From assembly GCF_030272615.1 (NCBI RefSeq), contig NC_081414.1:231075733-231139732 (forward strand): 64,000 nucleotides of DNA. Reading direction: 5' to 3'. The notes under the pieces are model-generated. The model did not search any database. It worked only from the letters and a program-made list of their open reading frames with translations, and had not been told where the DNA came from. This DNA is from Cryptomeria japonica (Eukaryota; Streptophyta; Pinopsida; Cupressales; Cupressaceae). Shown in pieces: positions 42,340 through 54,493 of this stretch (position 1 is the first letter of the stretch; the number at the start of each line of letters is the position of its first letter). A program made the position numbers and the translations under genes.

Positions 42340-44587
42340 ACTAATTGTTGCATCCTATGAAGGCAGGCCATAAATTCTCCATCATATCCATGTGCAACGA
42401 CTGCATGTGAAAGGAATCTACCATAATGCCTTAAATATGACAACTACATGAAAAAGATGCTTCAATAATTCAACATGCATTGACCTGGCTACCACTTGGT
42501 CAAAGTATTCTAGCAATAAATATACCACTAAGTCATTCAGTTAGAAGATCCTCATCCAGAAATGGACGACCATTATCTCGCTCATTAATGGCATAAGTGA
42601 TGAATTTGGTGACAACGCCCTCCAATTCTCCTACGGAGACACTTGGCACACTTTCTATCTTGAACTCCATCAAAGTAATTTCTTCTTCACTCTTGGAGAG
42701 AAAACTCTCCCATTCTGCTACTATTTCCTGTGTCCTCTACACAGCTCTGGAAAATAAAGAAACATTTTCCAAGTGCACCTTGGAAAATGCCCTCACAAAG
42801 AAAAATTCATGCAACTGGGCCCTTAGAAAATTTACTATCACTCTGCCCTCATTCAACTTCCTTGCAAATAATGCCTCAACTGCATTGAGGATTTCCTCCC
42901 GTACTCTTTTGATTAAGTCTTTCAAAGTCAAAAACTCCATGTTGAATCTTTCAAAGGCTTACCTTCTAGTGCAAATGGTGCAAAACCATCACAGGAAATC
43001 ATATATCTCGTTTTCTTGAATCACCTTCCCATCAATCAATGTTTGCTTTATAACTTTTATTAAGGCTTTGATTTGTGGAATGGTCAAGTCTTGACAAATG
43101 TGAATATCTTCCCACACACCATCCACTACCTCCACCTAGTTCAAAAGGGCAACAAGTCTAGAATGAAGGCTAGCCAGGTTTTCAATGAATTTTTCGGCTA
43201 CAGTGAAAACATCTTCCACTCATTTCATGGAATATTGAGCAATTTTCCTCACCTTTTCAATGACATCAATGGATTCTTTGAGAAGAAAGGAAGGAGGAAC
43301 AAAGGATGGATTCTCCTCTCCGAGTGACTTCTTGAAACTCTTGACATACTCGCATAGGGCCCTATTTTCACTCTTCAACCTTCTACATTTTTCCTTCAAC
43401 TTTTGCATCTGTTCCTTCATAGCCAAGGAAGATCCTTTGAATTCATCTATCACCTGTGTCGTGGAAGCATGCCCCAAATCAACCTCTATGATCAAATAAT
43501 CATCTAGTGTGATTTCATTTCTGTCTTTGTCCATTGCAGGCTCTTCTATGTGCAAAGTTCTAGATCAAAACTCATTCCTTGTGACCATGGAAAACTTCTG
43601 GCCAACCTTATTTTCTACGAGTTTATTCATTCTTCTCAGAAGTTCTTCCAACTCCTGTGCTGATCCACTTCCTTTTCTGGTTCTTTTCTCAATTTGTCTC
43701 TCAGCCAATCTAGAGCAGTTGTTGACTGATCCTGAATTTCCATTTGTGCCTGCTCCTGTGAAGCTTCCTCCATTTCTCCAAGGATTGTTTTGATGAAACT
43801 ATCTTGGTGTGGTTCTTCTAGATGAGAGGGAAGTTCATACCTTTGACTTCTTGGCTAAGTTAGCATGTGTGCAACGCTGATGCTAAGAACATCATGTGTA
43901 AGTGTGTTATCAATAAAATTGCCTAGTGACAAATTCGATGGATTTTCTTTTGTGAACATTTCCACCTCTCGCACTCTGGAAGAACTAAATGGGGTTTGAA
44001 CTTCTTTCATCCTTGCTCTTTTTTGTTGTGGTTCTTCCTAGTGGATTTCATGTTGAACATCCGGTTGGGCTTCTTGTTGGACTTGTGGCTAAATATCCTT
44101 CCTCTTCCTTGTCCTAGGCTTCTTTGGAGCATTCTTTCCTTCACCAGGTCCAACTCCTTTTTCCTATATTTCTCCCTCTTCAGCTTGGACCTATGATGAC
44201 CCTTATTGGCCTCACTGTAGGAATCCAGATTTTCCATTAGCTGGTAACTTAGGCAAACATTTCTTTCCTTCAGCGCCTTGATATGTTGGTCGATCTAATG
44301 CTTGGTGAACTTCAGAATTGGTCTAGCTAAAATGTCTAGATCATCAATTTCGGGTTTTGACCAATCTAGGAGCTATATAGGTTGGTCCTTTACCTTCTAA
44401 AATTTCAGCTACACTATGTTTGGATCCTCTCACACTTGATCCGACACCTACATTATTTCACCAATTCTAATCATGTTAAGGGGTAGTCTATAAAACATTT
44501 TCTTCCCGACCTCAAGGTCATCCCTAACACTGGCCCAAAAATCTTCAACGTGAAACTTATGCACAGACTTTATTCCAAGTACTTTCC
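42340..44587 (-). pseudogene. Accessory ORF, C-terminal rod part (split by chromovirus)
   Basis: This continues the frame of 53709-52420 once the element at 44588-52419 is removed: IWKVLGIKSVHKFHVEDFWA, RDDLEVGKKMFYRLPLNMIR, then basic helices NKGHHRSKLKREKYRKKELD. After a shift near 44000 it reads VREVEMFTKENPSNLSLGNF, then from 43555 LKEKCRRLKSENRALCEYVK, VFTVAEKFIENLASLHSRLV, LKDLIKRVREEILNAVEALF and EIVAEWESFLSKSEEEITLM, to about 42340. It is mostly helical, with about ten stops. No enzyme motif is visible. Together with the N-terminal part it would be about 1,150 codons. Confidence 0.55.
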
Positions 44588-46201
44588 TAATGTAGAGTGA
44601 GTTGACTCTCACTTATTTGTGGCTACCTTGTCTAAGTATCTCCTCCAAGCTACACTAGAACCATCCAATGATTCTACACCTCACACCCTCCAAAGGCCTG
44701 CAAGACTTACACTCTCTGACTTTCCCAAGGTCCTTAGGCTAGGATAAGCACTTGTTGTTTTGTGAATTTCATCCTCTTGCTTAGGAGGCCTTGTTTACTA
44801 GCTCCCTTTCACACTTAACCTGAGAATTCAACCCCTCTACCACAGGATCTTCATTCCTCAAATTACTCACTCAAGGGTGGGTGATTTTGTATGGATTCCA
44901 AACCCTACTCCTTCCTTAAGATCTTTGACATTTAGCGATTCCAAGTTTTACAAACAAACTGCACTTTTAGGCCTAATAGGAGACCTAATTCTAGTAGCCT
45001 TGTCGGTGGGGTATTTTGTGTTTATCTGCTAAACTTCCTTAAAAACCTTAGGAACTCTTTTACGTTCCAGACACCCTTTTGGGGTTTACATACAATATCT
45101 CAAAACCTGAGGTGGGTTTTGCCGTTAACCTATCTAACCCTTATAGGGCTAACTAGGACTAATTGCCCCTTCCTAAGCCTAAAAAGTAGGGATTTGCTCA
45201 AACACCTTCATGAGTCCTATTGCTTGAGTGATTTGATGTTGGTTTTAGGTCTGCACTTCCATAAGGATTTGCAATTCAACCATTCTTCGCCTCCATCCAC
45301 CAGATTCGACCAATTAGGGCCTTCTATCCATGTTACCTAATGCTTGCCAACTCAACGTGCCAAGCCTAGGGTATGGTGGCAAATATTTGGTTTAGCTTCC
45401 CCTATCTCAAAACCAAAAAAGAAAACATATAATACATTGCAACCTAACATTCCACAAGGTTTTAGAGTGGGTATCCACCATGGAATGCTAGGTTGGAGTA
45501 ATTGAGCTCTCAAAACCTTGGTTTTTAGGACTTTTGAACCTGCTTGCACTAAAATGGAGATTATTCACAAACTACAACACTTCAAGACTCCAAATCAAAA
45601 AAAAAATGAAGGTAAGGCACTAGTCTAACAATCCATGACCCTGTTTTGGACATGTCAATCCATATAGCCCGTACAAACTTGCAAAGAACATCAAAAACTC
45701 AGAAGAACACACCAAATGGGAAACCAAAACTTGTCTATTTGCTTCAAATCTTCAACAACCGATTATCATCGTTCTTTACAATCCTTATCCTAGCCTTAGA
45801 GTAGTTACATATGCTCACAACTGATTGTGTCAACCAACTAGCCGTTAGTATATGAACATGTTGCAAAGTTGCTATGAGCAACTTTTGCAATTTGTTGCAT
45901 AGGTGAGTAAATTTTCTCAAACCCAAACTTGGTCACCTCCAAGTGACTCATATGACCTCAACAATTTCAAAACAACATCAACTAACCTACATTAATCCAA
46001 AAAAAACTTATCCTATTAAGTGGTCTACTTGGCACCTTTAAGAGCTCACATGCCAACATTGGCCAAACAAAGACTCTTAGGGCCCTTACAATCATTTGAG
46101 CACACACTGAATGACCTCTTGTCCTTAATAAAAAAGATAAGAATGAGATTCCAACATCCTGGAAAAAAAATCAACAAAAAATGCTAAGTGCCCCTGCACC
46201 A
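44588..46201 (-). repeat. 3' LTR of chromovirus
   Basis: 1.61 kb, collinear with 50814-52419. The end at TTA (44588 side) is a mutated form of the terminal TCA in the other copy. Adjacent to TTTCC. Confidence 0.9.
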
Positions 46202-46666
46202 TGCTCCTGGGGTAGGAAAAACTCAAGTCCCTTGAGTGGATAGGGATTGAACAGTGGTACCATGTTGTAGTATATCTCCTTCTTATATCCATGTAGCATC
46301 AGTTTCAGGGAGACCTGTCCATTTGACTAGGTAGTCTCTATAGACTCCTTTCCTAGTCCTTTTGACAATCTTGGAATCTAGAATGCAATCCAATGTCATC
46401 GGTTGTCTTGGAGGTAGGTCTTGTATCCAATCTACATCTTCAATAGTAGTATGCTCTTCTTGGTTTGCAGTTGACTGAGTTCCTTTATACTGATACAAAT
46501 CACACACATTAAAGATTGCTGATATACCCAAATTTGGTGGTAGTTCCACCTCATAGGTATTGTTGTCATACTTATGTACAACCTTAAGAGGTCCAATCTT
46601 CTTCATGCATAGTTTTCTAGGCTGGCCCTTAGGGAGTCTCTCCTTTCTCAGATAGGCCATAGCCAA
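46202..46666 (-). pseudogene. Chromovirus integrase C-terminus with chromodomain
   Basis: The ORF 46666-46283 starts MAMAYLRKERLPKGQPRKLC and shows the GPLKVVHKYDNNTYEVELP core of the integrase C-terminal domain. A chromodomain follows: LDCILDSKIVKRTRKGVYRD, YLVKWTGLPETDATWI. A stop is where the chromodomain helix would continue (KEIYYNM), then the frame goes on for about 20 codons into the 3' LTR boundary. Chromodomains in these elements bind histone marks and steer insertion into heterochromatin. Confidence 0.85.
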
Positions 46667-47706
46667 ATCACCTACCTTGTAGTGTACTTCTCTTCTTGTT
46701 TTATTTGCTTATGTCTTGTATTTCTCATTGTTCTGCAACAATGTTTTCTTGACTTGTTCATGGATCTCCTTCATATTCTCTGCAAAGTTTTGACCTTGAG
46801 GACTCCTATGGTCCATGGAACCGAGATCTCTAAGTTCTAAAATACCCCTTGGATGACATCCATATATAATCTCAAATGGAGTCTGGCCTGTGCTAGTCCT
46901 ATTGATAGAGTCATTGTAGGCATACTTTGCTTGTCCCAATACTAGATCCCAAGCTTGGCCATGCTGTTTGGTGAGACATCTCAGTAAATTACCCAAGGAC
47001 CTATTCACTACTCAATTTGACCATCAGATTGTGGATGGTGTGTAGATGAAAAAGAAAGGTTGGTACCAAGTTTCTTCCACAAGGTTCGCCAAAATTGGCT
47101 CACTAATTTTGTCTCTCTATCACTCACAATGGTAAGCCGCAAACCATGGATCCTCACAAACTCTTTGAAGAACAACCCTGATATGTATGAGGTATCATTA
47201 GTGTATTTGCAAGGCACAAAGTGTGTCATCTTGTTGAATCTATCCACTGTGACATAAACACTGTCATATCCTCTTGGAGTTCTAGGTAAACCAAAGACAA
47301 AGTTTGTACTCACACACTCCCATGGCCTTGTTGGTATGGCAAGAGGCTGATATAACCCTGCATTGTTGGAGGTACCCTTATCCCTTTGACAAATAGCACA
47401 TTGCTCCACAAATCTTCTAACATCTAACTATAGTTTAGGCCAATGGTAGAGCCTGCCAACCTTCTCTAAGGTCTTGTCAAGACCAAAATGTCCACTTCAA
47501 CTACCTTGATGCTTCTCCTTAATGATATTGTCTCTCATAGAGCACCGTGGTATGCAAAGTAGGTGTCCTTTAAACAATAAGCCTTCCCACAACATAAAAT
47601 CAGAATAGGCAACATGACAAGCATTAACAAACTTTGAGCAAACATCATATGCTTCACCAAAATCTTTGTCACCTTGATAGAGGTCTTTGAGGTCATTTAA
47701 CCCCAC
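46667..47706 (-). pseudogene. Chromovirus integrase, zinc finger and catalytic core
   Basis: Reading 47706 down: FMLWEGLLFKGHLLCIPRCS, then the zinc finger EKHQGS-stop-SGHFGLDKTL ... CAICQRDKG. The catalytic core begins RPWECVSTNFVFGLPRTPRG, where the first catalytic Asp is Asn (family form is MDF). The second Asp is in LTIVSDRETKLVSQFW and the Glu in HPQSDGQIE, followed by a stop at 47008. Then KQHGQAWDLVLGQAKYAYND continues. The Asp to Asn change alone would abolish strand transfer. Confidence 0.85.
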
Positions 47707-49213
47707 ACTTTGTAGCTACACTTCTTGGATGGTGAGAACCCTTCTACTTAAGGCATCTGCTACCTTATTGGTGACTCGTTTCTTGTGCTTGATGGAAAGG
47801 TGTCGGTCTGCAAATACTCAACCCACTTGAGGTGTCTTTGATTCAATTTCTCCTGCCCATTCAAAAAACTAAGTGCATGATTATCAGTGTAGACTATAAA
47901 CTCTTTAGGTAACAAATAATGTCGCCACTTATTGAGTGCTTGCACCATGGCATATAACTCTAGATCATAGGTAGAATACTTTTGTTTTGCTTCATTGATC
48001 TTTTCAGAGAAAAAGGCAACCGGGTGACCTTCTTGGCTCAAAACGGCCCCTATAGCCAACTTGCTAGCATCATACTCCACATTGAAAAGATGATTGAAAT
48101 CAGGGAGCATAAGGTAAGGGAGTTATGGTGCCTTTTGTTTTAACAACTCAAACCCTTTGTCTGTTGCACTAGTCCACTTAAACTGACATTTTATCCCTCC
48201 TTTGATGGTGTTCAAGATAGGTGCTCACACATGGCTAAAACCTCTAATGAATTTCCTATAAAAAGAAGCCAAACCATGGAAACTTCTTACATCTCCTATT
48301 GACTTAGGAGTAGGCCAATTCACTATTGCTTCCACTTTTGATGGATCCATTTTTAAACAACCTTGAGAAATTACAAGACCAAGATACACCAATTCATTTT
48401 TGAAAAACTAACATTTATCCAAGTTGATCGTCAACTTTTCTTGATGTAGCTTCCTCAAAAATTGATTCAAATGTTTGATATGCTCCTCCTTTGACTTGCT
48501 AAAAACCAGAATGTCATCAAGATAAACAATGACAAACTTACCAATGAACTGAACAAGAACTTCATTCATGAGTCTCATGAAGGTGTGAGGTGCATTTGTG
48601 AGCCCAAAGGGCATCACCAACCATTCATATAGCCCCTCATTTGTTTTAAAGGTTGTCTTCCATTCATCACTGGGTCTGATCCCAATTTGATGATAACCTG
48701 ATTTCAAATCCACCTTAGAAAAGTAGCAAGCTCCACCTAGGTAGTCCATTAGATCCTCAATCCTTGGCATTGGAACCAGTATCTAATTGTGACTTTTTTA
48801 ATGGCCCTTGAATTAGTGCACATCCTCCACTTGTCATCTTTCTTAGGTGTCAAAACAGTAGGCACTGCAAATGGACTTAAACTCTTCTTTATCAACCCTT
48901 TATCTAGCAATTCCTGCACTTGCTTAGCTATTTCCTCATTTATACTAGGTGTCCTTTTGTAAGCAACTTTTTTTGGCAAAGTTGAACCAGGTGTGAGGTC
49001 TATTTGATGGTTAACATCTCTCATAGGGGGTGAGGTATCCGGTATCTCATTGACAACTATGTCCTTGTACCATTCTAGCAAGGTCTGCATTTCTTGAGGT
49101 ATCACCGGTTTGGTTTCAGTCTTTATCTCTTCTTTGGGTTTCACTATGAGAGCACATACTTGGTCCCCTCCATGCTTCAACAATATCAAGAACTCTTTCT
49201 CACCGAGTAACAT
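47707..49213 (-). pseudogene. Chromovirus reverse transcriptase and RNase H
   Basis: From 49213: EIPDTSPPMRDVNHQIDLTP, LLDKGLIKKSLSPFAVPTVL, KKDDKWRMCTNSRAI (the usual Asp of the first RT motif is Asn), a shift near 48785, then [40 protein letters not shown] and the catalytic box [13 protein letters not shown]. The stretch 48407-48110 is interrupted. RNase H follows at 48110: LFNVEYDASKLAIGAVLSQE, STYDLELYAMVQAL and FIVYTDNHALSFLNG. The frame ends with a shift near 47790. Confidence 0.85.
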
Positions 49214-49243
49214 AACACTTGATCCAACACGTCTTTCATCACT

Positions 49244-50775
49244 CTAATCAATCAAGGGGTCCATTTGAAACTTTCTACCCTCGGTGATAACATAGGAATT
49301 CTTCTCCTCGTCATGTATGGCTTTGACATCATACTGCCAAGGGCGTCCCACCAGTAGGTGACATGCATCCATAGGAAATATGTCACCTAACACACTATCC
49401 TTGTAATCTCCTATTTCAAAATTCACCCAAGTTTGCTCATCTACAAGCACATGTTGACCTTTACTCAACCAAGACACCTTATAGGGGGTGGTATGTGGCA
49501 ATCTTTTCAATTTTAGTTTGTCTACCATCTCAACTACTACAATGTTCTTAGTAGACCCTGAATCCACTATAACTTTACAAATCTTACCATGAGATCTGCA
49601 GGTGGTTTTGAAAAGTGTTTTCTTTTGAGTAGGTTTTTTGGACTGTGATACCTTCAACAAGGTCCTCCTTAGCATCAGATTCTCTCCATCTAGGATTGGT
49701 CCTGCCTTGCTAATTAGTGAGGTAACACTTTGACAATCTTCTTCTTGCACCAATTGAGTTCTCTTGTCTCCCATGTGAGAGCTTGAAGTCTTTTCAGGAC
49801 ACCGGCTCATGGTATGCCCTACTTGATGACAATGATAGCATTTGCCAGTGAAGAGTGGTTACCTCTAAATTGTCCTCCTTTGTTAGGATTATCACCAACG
49901 TTCTTTGATTGATTGCCTTCTTTATTCTTGCTGAGGTTATAGCCCCTTCCAAAGGTGCCTCTTCCTCTATAACCCTTGCCACCTCTGCCCCTTTGATTAT
50001 GTTCACCTTTCGTTTTGATCTTATCTTCTTCTCTCAAGGCTAACTGAAAGCATTTATGGACTGTGTCAGGTGATATCATGTTGATCTCATCTTGAATGTT
50101 TTGTCTAAGGCCATTTAAGTACCTTGCAACTTTCTCCACTTCTTTCTCTTGCTTCCTAGCTCTTAGGGTAAGTTTGTTGAACTCCTCTGTATAGGTACTC
50201 ACATCCATTTATCTTTGTTTCAAATTCTGCAACTTCTTGTGCATCTGCACCTCATAATCTATAGCTAAGAATTGAGTTTTAATCTTGATCTTCATTCTCT
50301 CCCAAGAGAGTATCTTCTTCTTCCTAGTTTGTTCTCTTTCTTCTTGCATCATGTTCCACCATACTAGGGTTGATCCCTTCAATCTTAACTTGGCCAAATT
50401 GACCCTCTTTTCTTTTGCAACTTCTTTGTATTCAAAATGATTGTTCAAAGCTTCTGTCCAATCCAATAACTCTTCTCCGTTTAGGCTTCCATTGTAGATA
50501 GGTAAACCTTCTATGTTATCTTTATTGAGTGACTTGAGGGCATCTAAGAAGATTTGTTGATCTTTGTCCAACTCCTTTTTTGTTTCTACTCCTATCACAT
50601 CTGCATCTTCATCATCAGTTTCATCATCCCATTCAGTGACTTTGCCCTTGCCTTTCTTGGTTTCTTGCTCTCGGGCTTCACTAAGCATGTCTTGAACCAA
50701 CTTCTTGATGGCCTCTTGGCTCATTTCCTTTGGTGGCATGTTGTTGGCTTCTGAGTCTACCTCTGGGTTTGACAT
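49244..50775 (-). pseudogene. Chromovirus gag and protease
   Basis: ATG 50775 (MSNPEVDSEANNMPPKEMSQ) lies just inside the PBS. The capsid core is GLPIYNGSLNGEELLDWTEA and LRLKGSTLVWWNMMQEE. A TAA at 50209 stands where Gln fits. The frame then runs VSTYTEEFNKLTLRA to an Arg/Gly-rich segment. A one-base shift near 49830 leads to the CCHC knuckle CYHCHQVGHTMSRC. The protease follows with ICKVIVDSGSTKNIVVVEMV and CHLLVGRPWQYDVKAIHDEE. It ends at 49244. Confidence 0.85.
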
Positions 50776-50794
50776 ACACCACTTTGTTCAATCA

Positions 50795-50813
50795 ATTGGC
50801 TCTGATACCAATT
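50795..50813 (-). promoter_or_regulatory. Primer binding site of chromovirus, initiator tRNA-Met type
   Basis: The minus strand reads AATTGGTATCAGAGCCAATTG immediately inside the 5' LTR end. TGGTATCAGAGCC is a full match to the initiator tRNA-Met type. Confidence 0.88.
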
Positions 50814-52419
50814 TGATGTAGTGTGAGTTGACTCTCACCTATTTGTGGCTACCTTGTCTAAGTATCTCCTCCAAGCTACACTAGAACCATCCAATGATTC
50901 TACACCTCACACCCTCCAAGGGTCTGCAAGACTTACCCTCTTCGACCTTCCCAAGGTCCTTAGGCTAGGATAAGCACTTTTTGTTTTGTGAGTTCCATCC
51001 TCTTGCTTAGGAGACCTTGTTTACTAACTCCCTTTCACACTCAACCTGAGAGTTCATCCCCTCTACCACAGGATCTTCATTCCCCACATTACTCACATAA
51101 GGGTGGGTGATTTTGTATAGATTCCAAACCCTACTCCTTCCTCAAGAGCTTTGACATTTACCGATTCCAAGTTTTACAAACAAACTGCACTTTTAGGCCT
51201 AATAGGAGACCTAATTCTAGTAGCCCTGTCAGTGGGGTATTCTGCGTTTATTTGCTAAACTTCCTTAACAACCTTAGGATCTCTTTTACAGTCCAGACAC
51301 CCTTTTGGGATTTACATACAATATCTCAAAACCAGAGGTGGGTTTTGTCATTAACCTATCTAACCCTTATAGGTCTAACTAGGACTAATTGCCCCTTCCT
51401 AAGCCTAAAAAGTAGGGATATGCTCAAACACCTTCACCAATCTTATTGCTTGAGAGGGTTGATGTTGGTTTTAGGTTTATACTTCCATAAGGATTTCCAA
51501 TCCAACCATTATTCACCTCCATCCATCGAATTCGCCCAATAAGGGCCTTCTATCCATGGTACCTAATGCTTGCCAACTCAATGTGCCAAGCCTAGGGTAT
51601 GGTGGCAAATCTTTGGTTTAGCTTCCCTTGTCTCAAAACCAAAATGAAAACATAGAATAAATTGCAACCTAACATTCCACAAGGTTTCAGAGTGGGTATC
51701 CACCATGGAATGCTAGGTTGGAGCCATTGAGCTCTCAAAACCTTGGTTTTTAGGACTTTTGAACCCGCCTGCAACAAAATGGAGATTATTCACAAACTAC
51801 AACACTTGAAGACTCCAAATCAAAAATAAAATGAAGGTAAGACACCAGTCTAACAATCCATGACCCTGTTTAGGACGTGTCCATCCATACAGTTCGTACA
51901 AACTTGCAAAGAACAACAAAAACTCAGAAGAACACACCAAATGGGAAACCAAAACTTGTCTATTTGCTTCAGATCTTCAACAAGCGATTATCATCAGTCT
52001 TTCCAAGCCTTATATTGGCCTTGGAGTAGTTACATATGCTCACAACTGATTGTGTCAACCAACTAGCCGTTGGTGTATGAACATGTTGCAAAGTTGCTAT
52101 GAGCAACTTTTACAATATGTTGCATAGGTGAGCAACTTTGCTCAAACCCAAACTTGGTCACCTCCAAGTGACTCATATGACCTCAACAACTTCAAAACAA
52201 CCAACCTACATTAACCGAAAAATAACTTATCCTATTAAGTGCTCTACCTGGTACCCTTAAGAGCTCACATGCCAACATTGGCCAAACAAAGACTCATAGG
52301 GCCCTTACAATCATTTGAGCACACACTCAATGGCCTCTTGGCCTTATTACAAAGCTAAGAACAAGATTCCAACATCCCGAAAACAAACTCAACAAAAATT
52401 GCTAAGTGCCTCTGTACCA
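50814..52419 (-). repeat. 5' LTR of chromovirus
   Basis: 1.61 kb, starts (minus) TGGTACAGAGGCACTTAGC and ends CTACATCA. Adjacent to TTTCC on its outer side. Confidence 0.9.
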
Positions 52420-53709
52420 TTTCCAAATTTTATGATATGGATCAAAGTAGGACCTAGATGTTCAAAATGGTAACTGGAAGAATGCCAATTCCTCTACTGC
52501 CTTCTCAGTTGCTACCAAGCTCGGGCGCAATTCCACATAATCACCCACGACAATCGGGAACTCAATGGATAATTTCTTTTTCTTTTTTTGAATCTGGTCA
52601 TATGCTATCAATTGTCTGATAAGCTCCAACAAGACCAGTTTGTTTGATGGATATCTTGGTAATTTATGTGACTGGGAGGAGGATCATTGTGTCCTAATAT
52701 AAGTAAACTTTGGAAACTACAAGAACAAAACTCCAAACTTTTGCACTTGTGCCCTGGCTTCAAGTGACACTCTTGTATGAAGCCAATTTTGCATCGTCCT
52801 AGTTAAATACGTGGTGAAAGTATCATTCACCAACTTGAATGAACTAGTTCTATTTAGGTGCAATTGAGGATAACATTCATGGACCTTCAACTACGCTGGT
52901 TCATATCCCATGGGCCCACTTCCTCGCAAGCCATTGTAGCTACCCATCCTTGCGAGTGAATAAATCACATAGGAGCTCATGTAGAAGGAATGTGTCTTCT
53001 TTTCCTTAATATTTTTCAACTGCTTGTGCATGTAATGGCTAATCAACATGGCCCAATCCACTATTCCATTAGCATTCATGACCTCACCAACATAGAAGAA
53101 CATCCATGTCTCAAAATTGATGGCATGTGGACAACTCATAATCCTACTTAACATCATCAACAAGTCCACATACTCTTGCTTGAAATAAAAAATAGTGAGT
53201 TGCTTGGGCATCTTGGAGTGAGGCCTTGGTTTCTGCATCCAACTCTTGTTGATTACTTCAACACATCTGTCAAGACCTGCATCAAACATTGCTTCAACTT
53301 TATCCTTAGTCTTGTAGGTCATGGATTGATGCGATGGGATTCCAAAGGTTTCCCCAATAGCTTCCAGAGTTAGATTGGCCAAAAGCTTGCCACTCTCTAT
53401 TGAAATAGTTCTCTTTGGGTTGTAGTGTTTTGCTCATTTCAAGATCAACTTTGGACATTAGATAGATGGAGGGAAACCTGCTACTGTAACAATTCCACTT
53501 TTAACAATCCTGATAGCAATAGGTGATGGATTATGTTTGGTTGTTCCAAACATTCTAATCTGAAAAGTAGCCAAATTGAAAGTTCCTAGATTTGTCTCGT
53601 TGATTTCCTTCCATTTGGACACAACTTTAGACTTTGGAAGGAATACCTTCATCTCATTTTTAATTTAGGCCCGCCTAGAAATAGCTGTTGTTTTTCTTGA
53701 TTTTGCCAT
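52420..53709 (-). pseudogene. Accessory ORF, N-terminal globular part (split by chromovirus)
   Basis: ATG 53709 opens MAKSRKTTAISRRA, then a TAA, then MKVFLPKSKVVSKWKEINET. The globular core from 53382 reads LTLEAIGETFGIPSHQSMTY, CVEVINKSWMQKPRPHSKMP, IFYFKQEYVDLLMMLSRIMS, NANGIVDWAMLISHYMHKQL and SFYMSSYVIYSLARMGSYNG, to a stop at 52891. The same frame goes on through VEFPIVVGDY-type sequence to YFDPYHKIWK at 52430, where the chromovirus sits. It looks like an extra ORF of a plant retroelement rather than a host gene, but no flanking LTR was found. Function unknown. Confidence 0.55.
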
Positions 53710-54493
53710 TTCTCCATGATCAAAACTTCTAAAAAGGAACAAGAAATTCTTCAAGTCTGACTTTTCTACTTCTCTCCAACTTTAGCTCTCTCCAAATTCG
53801 CACATGAGAAATGAATTGTGTTTGCATGTTTAAATAAAATTCTCTCACCAACTTGCTAAGTTGGCAAGAGACCAACTTTGGCAATTGTTTTAATTATGAG
53901 CCATACTTTCCTCTTCAACATGCCATGCAAACAAGACCTGCCATCGTCATTGAGTTTCAAAATGGAACCTTCCATAAGTGCCTTGAGTTATGCATCATAA
54001 TTTGGAATAGTGTCGCCAACTCGCCAACTTTCCATTTTGAAATTTGGAGGGATATTTAAAAGATTTACTTGATATTTTGACCATCCATCTACTTGGTGAG
54101 AAATCCTAGAAGAGAGGAAACTTCATGACAAAGAAAATTTGATTCAAGAAGAGTTTTATTTGAAGTTTTGAATTTTCCTTGCCTTCGAGGAGATTTCCCA
54201 TTGATTCTCAACATCTATTTTTTAGGGATTTTTCAAAATTAGGGTTTCAAGGTCCAGGAGAGAGAAAATTATCTCACGAATCCAAATCTATCATCATTTT
54301 GAAAATTGGATGATTTTTGATGCCCTAAAATGGATTTTCAAAAACTTTCCCAAGGGGAGTTTTCTTGTTCAATTCATCCTTGATTCCTTCCTTGCCTTAG
54401 AATATTTTTTTACCTTCAATTCATCCTAAGCGTGGAATTCATGTTGTGAAGGAATTCTCGAAGTTTGCCAACTTTCCTTGGCATCCTTACTTT
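53710..54493. other. 5' flank of the minus-strand accessory ORF
   Basis: Non-coding. It contains a small palindrome CCAACTTGCTAAGTTGG (about 53849) and related GCCAACT motifs near 54015. No promoter or LTR end could be fixed. Confidence 0.3.

Larger units (their letters stand above)
44588..52419 (-). mobile_element. Chromodomain Ty3/gypsy retrotransposon (chromovirus), both LTRs, perfect TSD
   Basis: On the minus strand: 5' LTR 52419-50814, PBS, gag, protease, RT, RNase H, integrase with chromodomain, PPT, 3' LTR 46201-44588. TTTCC flanks both sides (44583-44587 and 52420-52424), a perfect 5-base target duplication. LTRs start TGGT(G/A)CAG and end TACAT(C/T)A and differ at roughly 5% in the stretch I compared. 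Gag-pol has stops and shifts but is the best preserved in the window, so this is probably one of the younger insertions. Confidence 0.92.

Noticed and set aside
42597-43019. Plus-strand 140-residue ORF
   Set aside because: The minus strand in the same interval carries the continuous rod-like accessory frame, so this is a shadow.
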